Origin: Candidatus Rifleibacteriota bacterium
GTDB taxonomy: Bacteria > Riflebacteria > Ozemobacteria > Ozemobacterales > Ozemobacteraceae
Reading direction: 5' to 3'
Assembly (NCBI GenBank): GCA_017526725.1
Contig: JAFXRA010000310.1
Location: 1-12,779, forward strand
DNA length: 12,779 bases
The translations under genes and the position numbers were made by a program. The notes below the pieces were generated by a model that worked only from the letters and a program-made list of their open reading frames with translations, made no database searches and was not told the origin of the DNA. Numbering within the stretch: position 1 is the stretch's first letter; every line of letters starts with the position of its first letter. Positions 7,422 through 12,779 of this stretch are shown here, piece by piece.

Positions 7422-7926
7422 TAAAAGAAAAGCCTTTACATTAATTGAAGTTACAATTGCTGTAGCTATATTAAGTGTTGTGGGTACAATGGTCGCTCAT
7501 TGGTTCACGTTAAATACGCAATATCAGAAACGTGTGACTGAATTAAGCGACAGAGATAATATTATTCGTACTATCCTTTGGGAAATGCATAAAGACCTTA
7601 GAACTGCCAGAACAATTCTTTATCCAAGACGTACAACAGTGACTTCTGAAACATTAAAGAACCTGGTGAGTGATTCAAAGCTGGTTTTCAGAAATTTTGA
7701 CGGCGATATAGTATCATATTATTATAAGGAAGATAAAAAGGTGATTTGCAGAGATGTAATTTATATCCCTACTCCTGGTTCTCCTCCTAATGAATCGAAA
7801 GTTATTGGAAAAGATATTGACTGTGTTATATTTACTAATAGAAATGAATTGAATAATCTTGTTGGTATTTATATGGAATCTGGTCCTGCTGTTCAGATAG
7901 ACTCTGTTTATCTTATGAATGAATAA
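7390..7926 (+). CDS. Type IV prepilin-like protein (GspJ/PilW-like)
   Basis: About 178 aa from the ATG at 7390. The open frame extends upstream to a TTG at 7372, and an ATG at 7399 is equally possible; no Shine-Dalgarno decides between them. After a basic leader ending NKRKA comes FTLIEVTIAVAILSVVG, the classical type IV pilin N-terminus with Phe at +1 and Glu at +5; the -1 residue is again Ala. The body (ILWEMHKDLRTARTILYP, then SKLVFRNFDGDIVSYYY) matches the GspJ/PilW pattern in which an uncoiled helix is followed by strands. Two cysteines (in VICRD and DIDCVIF) may pair. The start overlaps the previous gene by about 30 bp, which suggests translational coupling of two subunits of one tip complex. 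Confidence 0.83.
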   Translation: MKHMHLLSRDNKRKAFTLIEVTIAVAILSVVGTMVAHWFTLNTQYQKRVTELSDRDNIIRTILWEMHKDLRTARTILYPRRTTVTSETLKNLVSDSKLVFRNFDGDIVSYYYKEDKKVICRDVIYIPTPGSPPNESKVIGKDIDCVIFTNRNELNNLVGIYMESGPAVQIDSVYLMNE

Positions 7927-7956
7927 TCCTTATGCTTTACAAAGGAGATTAAAACT

Positions 7957-8931
7957 ATGAGAAGAACAAATAGAAAAGGTGTTGCATTGCTTCTAGTAGC
8001 AGGTCTTGTTATGGTTGCTGTTCCTGTTACTATGTTATTGCTTAATTTAAGCAAAACCCAAAAAGAACAGGCTACACATTATAATAGTGTTTTAAATGTC
8101 GAACAAATCTCCTTGTCTGGTATTAATATGGGTTATTCCAGATTAAAAAGTGGATATGAAAGAGGTTATAATTATTTTCCAGCTGAAATTTCTGGAAAAG
8201 ATAGATACGATTTAAATATGACGCCGACAGGAACAGGTTTCTTTAAACAGGATATTTATTTATTGCTAAGCAAAGCAAAAGAAGGCAGAAACAGTTCAAT
8301 TATTCTTGCTGACGCAGAACAATTTCAGGAAGAAGACAAAAACAAACCTGTTTTAGTCATAACTCATGATTATTGGGCAACTCCTGAACATAGAGAATTA
8401 AGTCTTGCAAAAGATGTTTATGCATTGAAAAACTTTCGTGGTGCAGACCAGTTAAGAGCTCTTGATGTAAAGAAATATGAATTGAGCTGCGATGAAACAG
8501 AATTCAAAAATACAATGAATTCTCTAACTAATTTTTTGCCCTCAGAAATTAAAGAAGTATGGGATACTGTAGTAGAAAATGCTACAAACGATAAAATTTA
8601 TGGTGATGATACTCCACAGCCCGATAAAGTTGGAGCTGGTTATAATACTTATGCTTCTAAAAAAACTGGTGGGTCTACATCTACTAAAAAGAATAATAAT
8701 TCGTCTTCTGGTTCAAAAACAACTTCATCCGGTTCTTCTAGCAGTAAATCAACTGGTTCAACATCTACTAGTTCTACTGGAGCAACTCACTATGATGACC
8801 GAGGATTTCCTAAAAATAATACTTCATCTACATCTTCATCTTCATCTTCGACTAAATCAACTGGAAATACTACAGCAGATATTGAACGAGCCAAGGGAGA
8901 AAAAAGACTTAAAGAAATGGGTTTAAAATAA
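7957..8931 (+). CDS. GspK/PilX-like minor pilin with Ser/Thr-rich C-terminal tail
   Basis: 324 aa. The N-terminus MRRTNRKG followed by VALLLVAGLVMVAVPVTMLLL resembles GspK or PilX: cleavage after G8, a long hydrophobic helix, and no Glu at +5, which is characteristic of the tip subunit. The central region (residues 35-215) is not recognisable by motif. Residues about 234-305 are low-complexity Ser/Thr/Lys/Asn, interrupted by HYDDRGFPKNN (278-288), and the protein ends in a charged helix. The start is supported by AAAGGAG (7941-7947), 9 nt upstream. It follows GspI- and GspJ-like genes, the usual I-J-K order of a pseudopilus tip complex. The Ser/Thr-rich tail is unusual for GspK and could be a linker or a glycosylated surface segment. 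Confidence 0.72.
   Translation: MRRTNRKGVALLLVAGLVMVAVPVTMLLLNLSKTQKEQATHYNSVLNVEQISLSGINMGYSRLKSGYERGYNYFPAEISGKDRYDLNMTPTGTGFFKQDIYLLLSKAKEGRNSSIILADAEQFQEEDKNKPVLVITHDYWATPEHRELSLAKDVYALKNFRGADQLRALDVKKYELSCDETEFKNTMNSLTNFLPSEIKEVWDTVVENATNDKIYGDDTPQPDKVGAGYNTYASKKTGGSTSTKKNNNSSSGSKTTSSGSSSSKSTGSTSTSSTGATHYDDRGFPKNNTSSTSSSSSSTKSTGNTTADIERAKGEKRLKEMGLK
8825..8851 (+). repeat. Hexanucleotide TCTTCA microsatellite within coding sequence
   Basis: CATCTACATCTTCATCTTCATCTTCGA contains about three and a half TCTTCA units and encodes a Ser run in the tail of the GspK-like protein. A 6-bp unit changes length without shifting frame. The tract is short. Confidence 0.6.
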
Positions 8932-9015
8932 ATAGACTGTAAATTTTCTACATTAAATATTGATAAATATTCGATTACCACTTGTTAAATATCAAAATAA
9001 AGGTTAAAATTAAAG

Positions 9016-9021
9016 TACAAT
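9016..9021 (+). promoter_or_regulatory. Putative -10 box upstream of secreted protein gene
   Basis: TACAAT in the context GTACAATAA, the same nine bases found at the promoter before 5127. AAAGGAG follows at 9023-9029. No -35 at 17 bp is evident; TTGTTA at 8982-8987 is 28 bp away. The 105-bp gap after the previous stop leaves room for an independent promoter. Confidence 0.4.
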
Positions 9022-9036
9022 AAAAGGAGAAATCTT

Positions 9037-9693
9037 ATGAAAAAGTTAATTAGAACTGCAGCTTTAATTCTTTTGGCTTCAGCCTCAGTTTCTGTAGCTC
9101 CTGTCATGGCTAATGAAGTTTCTTCCTATGAACTAGAAAAAGCATTAATGAAATATGTTTTAACATATGAAGCTTACCAAAAAGCTAAACAATCTCCTAA
9201 TAAAGAAGTTAGAGCTAATCTTCCAAAATATATAAGATTATATCGTGAAGCTTATGCTCAGTATCTTGAACTTCTAAGAGAATCTGAACTCTATGATCCT
9301 TCAGATGAAAATAAAGAAAACGATCCAGCTGGTAATTTCAATAAAGGTAGACCATCTAAACAACAAGTTAGATGGGGTGCTGTAAAAAGCGGTTCTCAGA
9401 GAGAACAAGTAAAGAAAGTTGTAGAAAACGGCGGTAATCCAGACGAAGTTTGTGTTGTTGTAAAACAGAATTTGCCTAAGAAAAAAATAGCTAAAACTGA
9501 ACAAGAAATAGAAGATGAACAAAAAGAAGCAGAACAAGCATCTTCTGGTGGTTCTGGCGAAACTGCTTCAGACACCGGTGTTGATACAGGTACTAATACT
9601 TCATCAACTTCAACAGTAAATACTGTAAATTCAGGTAGTACTACCTCAGGTGGTGGAAACGGTCCTGGAGTTAATTCTGTTTGCAATCTATAA
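9037..9693 (+). CDS. Secreted protein of unknown function with low-complexity C-terminus
   Basis: 218 aa. A Sec signal peptide is clear: MKKLIRTAALILLASASVSVAPVMA with probable cleavage after A25. The mature part begins with two related helices: residues 39-51 (KYVLTYEAYQKAK) resemble 64-77 (KYIRLYREAYAQYL), which looks like a duplicated helical hairpin. A conserved-looking block VRWGAVKSGSQREQVKKVVE (111-130) and NPDEVCVVVKQ follow, then a Lys/Glu-rich helix and a Gly/Ser/Thr/Asn-rich tail (168-212) ending VCNL. The only mature cysteines are C139 and C216, so a disulfide could clamp the flexible tail. AAAGGAG lies 7 nt before the ATG. Location after the pilin genes suggests a pilus-associated or periplasmic accessory, but function is unknown. 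Confidence 0.8.
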   Translation: MKKLIRTAALILLASASVSVAPVMANEVSSYELEKALMKYVLTYEAYQKAKQSPNKEVRANLPKYIRLYREAYAQYLELLRESELYDPSDENKENDPAGNFNKGRPSKQQVRWGAVKSGSQREQVKKVVENGGNPDEVCVVVKQNLPKKKIAKTEQEIEDEQKEAEQASSGGSGETASDTGVDTGTNTSSTSTVNTVNSGSTTSGGGNGPGVNSVCNL

Positions 9694-9724
9694 CGTTATT
9701 TAAACAACATGAAGGTTTTTGTTC

Positions 9725-9730
9725 TATAAA
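9725..9730 (+). promoter_or_regulatory. Possible -10 box directly upstream of cyclase start
   Basis: TATAAA lies 4 nt before the ATG at 9735, with no Shine-Dalgarno in the usual window (GAAGG at 9711-9715 is 19 nt away) and no recognisable -35. The 41-bp gap after the previous stop also allows read-through transcription. Confidence 0.25.
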
Positions 9731-9734
9731 TTAA

Positions 9735-11828
9735 ATGTATAAAATTCGAGCCAACAATAAGCAGGGAAAAACAGATGTTATTTCAATTCTTGTATTTGTT
9801 GGCTTGTTTTTTGTACTTTTAGTATATTCTAATTTATGTTCATATTTTGATTTTTGGATACAGGATTTTTGGCAGAGACTCAGAGTTGGCATCAGCAGGA
9901 TGGAAGACAAAAATCCTGTTTTAAATTATATTTTTCCTTCGAAAAGTACAAATTACGATATCGTTTTAATAATGATAGATGATTCCGCAATTTTAGGGAT
10001 AAGCGGATTATTTGAAGGAAATAGAAGTCTTTATGCCAAGGCGCTGAATAATTTATATGAATTGAATCCAAAAGTAGTCGGATTAGATTTGCTTTTTACT
10101 AACTCAACTTCAGAAACATCTAAGCAGGATGATGAATTAGTAGATGCTATAAATAAATATAATGATAAAATTGTTATTAAAGCATTTCGAGGTGATGACA
10201 ATAGATTTACCCCTGCATTTGCCTCATTAAATTCTCGTTCTGCTCCCAGTTATTTCAAAAATTACATAGATGAAGCTATAAGAAGCGTATCTCTTTATAT
10301 AGATTTTGAATCAAGTAGAGGTCGTGAAAGAAGACTATCTTTTCAAACACAGTTATGGGCTAAATTTAAAGGATATAATAAGAATGATATTACATTTGAA
10401 GATGGTTATTTAACAGTTAGAAATGAAAAACTTGTAAAATTAATTAATTCAGAATTTTTACTTCTAAACTACGACAGACCTTTAAGAAGAGTCAGAGTGT
10501 TTTCTTTCCTTAAATTATATAATAATTTAATTCCTGCTTCTGAAATTGAAAATAAGCTAGTTATTATTGGTTCAGGAAACTCATTATCTCAAGATTTTCT
10601 TTATACTCCTACAAATGGTAACCAGTTTTCTCCATTTTTAAATACATTAGTTTTAAATAATCTCTTTGATAAAAGTTATTTAACTCCTAATAATAAAACA
10701 ATAACAATTATATTGACCTTAGTAATACTTATTTTACTCTATTTTGTATTTACTTTTGCTTCTCCCACTATATCATTAGTTCTTACATTTATATTGAACT
10801 TGGCATTGATTATTGTTTCATTTGTTCTATTAATGCATTACAATATACAGTTTGAAATTGTATCTCCAATGTCTGCTGCAACCTTAGCTTTTATTTTTAT
10901 GATTGGAAGAAGATATTATGTGGAATATGCCGAAAAGAGACATATAAAGCATGCTTTCCAGCATTATGTAACAGCTTCAGTTGTTAATGAAATATTAAAA
11001 GACCCCAAAAAGCTCAATCTTCATGGAGAAGAAAGAAATCTTACTATATTCTTCTCTGATATAGAAGGTTTTACAACTTTAGCTGAAGGTATGTCCCCCT
11101 TAGATGTAGTCAGTTTATTGAATGAATATTTAACAGCTATGACTGACATCATTTTTGAATTTAATGGTTTGCTTGATAAATATGAAGGCGATGCAATAAT
11201 GGCTGTTTTTGGTGCACCTGTTGATCAGAGTGACCACGCTACTAGAGCTTGTCGATGTGCTTTGAAAAACCAGAAAGTTCTTAATCAGCTTAGAGGAAAA
11301 TGGCACCGTGAAGGCAAACCGCAAATGCGTGTCAGAATAGGTATCAATACTGGTATTGTAGTTGTGGGAAACATGGGTTCTACTATGAGATTTGATTATA
11401 CTGTTATTGGTGATAATGTTAATTTAGCAGCCAGACTTGAAGCAGCAAATAAGATTTTCAGTTCATCTATTCTAGTGAGTGAAGAAACTGCTCTATTAGC
11501 TCAAAAATCAGTTATCTCAAGAAAAGTTGCTTGTTTAAAAGCTATAGGTAAGAGTGTGTTTACCAACGTTTATGAATTATTGTCAGATAAAATCACAGAT
11601 TCTGCAGGTGAAATAGAAGAAGCCATGAAAGCAAAGGAAGCTTATGAATCTGCAGATAAACTTTTAAGTGAAAGAGATTTTCAATCTGCAGAAAAAATTC
11701 TCGGTGTTTATCTTAGAGATCATGAAAATGATTTACCTGCTAAGATTCTCTATTCAAAAATTAAAGGTTTTCTTCTTGTTCCTCCGCCTAACGATTGGCA
11801 GAATGTTATTACTCAGGAAGAAAAATAA
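9735..11828 (+). CDS. CHASE2-domain class III adenylate cyclase
   Basis: 697 aa membrane enzyme predicted to make cAMP from ATP. TM1 is at about 15-37. An extracytoplasmic CHASE2 sensor spans roughly 70-310 (IVLIMIDDSAILGI, VVGLDLLF, NKLVIIGSG). Three more membrane helices lie at about 322-341, 345-367 and 375-391. The cyclase domain starts near 428: LTIFFSDIEGFTTLAE with metal Asp D442; DKYEGDAIMAVFGAP with adenine-selecting Lys K482 and metal Asp D486; RFDYTVIGDNVNLAARLE with T556 at the second purine-selecting position and the transition-state residues N563 and R567. The Lys/Thr pair is that of bacterial adenylate, not guanylate, cyclases. All catalytic residues are present. A C-terminal helical region (630-685, TPR-like) ends with the PPPNDW motif common in CHASE2 cyclases. 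The neighbouring prepilin and pilT genes suggest cAMP control of pili, which is inference. Confidence 0.93.
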   Translation: MYKIRANNKQGKTDVISILVFVGLFFVLLVYSNLCSYFDFWIQDFWQRLRVGISRMEDKNPVLNYIFPSKSTNYDIVLIMIDDSAILGISGLFEGNRSLYAKALNNLYELNPKVVGLDLLFTNSTSETSKQDDELVDAINKYNDKIVIKAFRGDDNRFTPAFASLNSRSAPSYFKNYIDEAIRSVSLYIDFESSRGRERRLSFQTQLWAKFKGYNKNDITFEDGYLTVRNEKLVKLINSEFLLLNYDRPLRRVRVFSFLKLYNNLIPASEIENKLVIIGSGNSLSQDFLYTPTNGNQFSPFLNTLVLNNLFDKSYLTPNNKTITIILTLVILILLYFVFTFASPTISLVLTFILNLALIIVSFVLLMHYNIQFEIVSPMSAATLAFIFMIGRRYYVEYAEKRHIKHAFQHYVTASVVNEILKDPKKLNLHGEERNLTIFFSDIEGFTTLAEGMSPLDVVSLLNEYLTAMTDIIFEFNGLLDKYEGDAIMAVFGAPVDQSDHATRACRCALKNQKVLNQLRGKWHREGKPQMRVRIGINTGIVVVGNMGSTMRFDYTVIGDNVNLAARLEAANKIFSSSILVSEETALLAQKSVISRKVACLKAIGKSVFTNVYELLSDKITDSAGEIEEAMKAKEAYESADKLLSERDFQSAEKILGVYLRDHENDLPAKILYSKIKGFLLVPPPNDWQNVITQEEK

Positions 11829-11839
11829 TTGTAAAAATA

Positions 11840-11872
11840 AAAAAGGGGCTGAATTAAAATCAGCCCCTTTTT
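11840..11872. terminator. Bidirectional rho-independent terminator
   Basis: A 13-bp perfect stem, AAAAAGGGGCTGA (11840-11852) with TCAGCCCCTTTTT (11860-11872), and a 7-nt loop. The GC core flanked by A and T tracts works for both the cyclase gene ending at 11828 and the convergent pilT-like gene ending at 11881. Confidence 0.95.
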
Positions 11873-11880
11873 ATAACAGA

Positions 11881-12779
11881 TTAAATAGAAATTTTTCTAG
11901 CTAAATCAGCTTGATCAACAGAGTGGGATTTAGCTTCTTCTTTAGTGATTTTACCACATTTAATAAGTCTGACTAAATCATCATTCAATATTCTATTACC
12001 TTTTGCTTGGCCTGTTATCATGGCACTTGCAAGCATATGGGTTTTACCTTCTCTTATCATATTGCTCATACCATAATCCATAGCCAATATTTCAAGAGCT
12101 GCAACTCTGCCGCCTCCAATTTTTTTACAAAGTGTCTGGCAGCATACACCTATTAAATTATCAGCTAAGGCTGTTCTAATTTGTTCTTGAGATTCAGCTG
12201 GATACTGGTCTACAATTCTGTTTACCGTACTCATGGCTGTGGAAGTGTGTAGAGTAGCTAATACCAAGTGCCCTGTATTTGCTGTTTCTACTGCCATAGA
12301 AATAGTTTCTAGGTCACGCATTTCGCCAACCAGAACAACATCTGGGTCTTCACGTAATGCTGCTTTGAGAGCTCTTGCAAAACTTGAGGTGTGTACATTG
12401 ACTTCGCGTTGATTAACTAATGAAGACTTACTTTTGTGTACAAATTCAATCGGGTCTTCTATTGTCAATATATGACATTCTCTTGTTTTGTTTATATGGT
12501 CAATCATAGCGGCTAGTGTTGTACTTTTTCCACTGCCGGTTGGTCCTGTAACAAGAATCAAACCTTTAGGCATTTCTGCCCACTTCCTTAAAATATCGGG
12601 CATACCTAAATCTTGAAGAGAGAATATTGTGTTGGGTATGGGACGGAAGACTGCACTTGCGCCATAATTATCTCTTAAAAGATTTAAACATACAGCACCG
12701 GTTTCTTCAATATTTGGATGCCAAACACGTGTTTTACAAACAATTTGGGGTCTCTGAAATGGAAATTCATCTGGGACTG
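11881..12779 (-). CDS. pilT: PilT-like retraction ATPase, 5' end replaced or missing in this window
   Basis: Secretion/twitching ATPase that powers pilus retraction at the inner membrane. PilT homology begins at about base 12660 (SAVFRPIP, then SLQDLGMP) and runs to the stop. Counting from the Met at 12603: Walker A GPTGSGKST (20-28), Asp box TIEDPIE (47-53), Walker B VVLVGEMRD (89-97) with catalytic Glu E94, His box GHLVLATLHT (111-120), and the MSNMIREGKTH segment that matches the AIRNLIRE region of PilT with one changed Arg. This favours PilT over PilB. The frame stays open to the window edge, but the part above 12660 is not PilT: it encodes a piece of an E2 enzyme (separate entry). The true PilT N-terminal PAS-like domain, about 100 residues, is absent. 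Met 12603 is internal and not a credible start. Confidence 0.85.
   Translation of the reverse strand, partial: VPDEFPFQRPQIVCKTRVWHPNIEETGAVCLNLLRDNYGASAVFRPIPNTIFSLQDLGMPDILRKWAEMPKGLILVTGPTGSGKSTTLAAMIDHINKTRECHILTIEDPIEFVHKSKSSLVNQREVNVHTSSFARALKAALREDPDVVLVGEMRDLETISMAVETANTGHLVLATLHTSTAMSTVNRIVDQYPAESQEQIRTALADNLIGVCCQTLCKKIGGGRVAALEILAMDYGMSNMIREGKTHMLASAMITGQAKGNRILNDDLVRLIKCGKITKEEAKSHSVDQADLARKISI
12661..12779 (-). other. Fragment of eukaryote-type ubiquitin/NEDD8-conjugating enzyme (E2) in frame with pilT
   Basis: Read on the minus strand, the 39 codons before the PilT part give VPDEFPF, RPQIVCKT, VWHPNIEETG, AVCLNLLRDN. These are the core E2 signatures in the right order and spacing: the P-F-x-x-P turn, HPN (His at 12718-12720), and the active-site Cys (12688-12690) ten residues after the His, followed by LNLL. 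The closest remembered relatives are the NEDD8 E2s UBE2F (VPD...[26 protein letters not shown] pattern) and UBC12. The E2 fold stops about eight residues after the Cys, where PilT begins, so some 60 C-terminal residues of an E2 are lacking. Most likely a chimeric read or misassembly with eukaryotic DNA; a genuine fusion is possible but would have two broken domains. Confidence 0.8.

Noticed and set aside
8579..8926. Second forward frame of 115 codons inside the GspK-like gene
   Set aside because: Created by the Ser/Thr-rich repeat read out of frame (Leu/His/Val runs); no start signals.
9301..9686. Two minus-strand open frames inside the secreted protein gene
   Set aside because: Low-complexity antisense of Lys/Glu- and Ser/Thr-rich codons; the plus-strand gene has a signal peptide and ribosome site.
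11881..12603. Complete 240-aa PilT starting at the Met at 12603
   Set aside because: PilT homology (SAVFRPIP, SLQDLG) continues upstream of this Met in frame, so it is internal.
12661..12779. Bacterial ubiquitin-like conjugation (E1/E2/JAB) operon
   Set aside because: No E1, JAB peptidase or ubiquitin-like gene is present; the E2 part is truncated and closest by eye to eukaryotic NEDD8 E2s.
1..12779. tRNA, rRNA or insertion-sequence transposase genes
   Set aside because: No cloverleaf with T-arm consensus, no rRNA-like stretch and no transposase motif were seen on either strand.

Overview
The window is AT-rich bacterial DNA with short intergenic gaps and several AGGAG ribosome sites. Prepilin-like proteins, a PilT-type ATPase and secreted and membrane proteins point to a diderm-type bacterium with a type IV pilus or type II secretion-like machine. 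I cannot assign a phylum. Low-GC uncultured gut or sediment lineages (Riflebacteria, Elusimicrobia, non-photosynthetic relatives of Cyanobacteria) would all fit, and none is shown. Both window edges cut genes.

Bases 1-3187 hold a co-directional one-carbon/amino-acid set: the 3' part of a class V aminotransferase (alanine/serine-glyoxylate type), a GcvT-type aminomethyltransferase and serine hydroxymethyltransferase (glyA). Together they could link glyoxylate, glycine, serine and methylene-tetrahydrofolate. The rest of the glycine cleavage system is not in the window.

Bases 3188-3613 form the only long gene-free stretch. It is structured: short hairpins with TTTCCACA-like boxes lie on both sides, and between them are two arrays of degenerate repeats with an exact 9-bp period in opposite orientations. 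The whole looks mirror-symmetric around about 3380, as a non-autonomous or REP-like extragenic element would.

Bases 3614-5086 encode a CCA-adding/poly(A) polymerase family nucleotidyltransferase with an HD domain. A promoter with 17-bp spacing overlaps its end and drives the next block (5127-9693): a membrane-anchored TPR protein, two prepilins with type IV N-termini, a GspK/PilX-like minor pilin with a Ser/Thr-rich tail, and a small secreted protein of unknown function. A CHASE2 class III adenylate cyclase follows (9735-11828). A strong bidirectional terminator separates it from a convergent pilT-like gene. The layout suggests a pilus/pseudopilus assembly locus with a nearby cAMP-producing sensor. 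This functional link is inferred from proximity.

The most surprising signal is at the right edge. Upstream of the PilT core, the same open frame encodes an unmistakable piece of a eukaryote-type ubiquitin/NEDD8-conjugating enzyme (E2), including HPN and the active-site Cys. Both domains are cut in their middle at the join. A chimeric read or assembly at the contig edge is therefore the leading explanation and a genuine gene fusion the less likely one. The upstream 5' end of pilT should not be trusted from this window.
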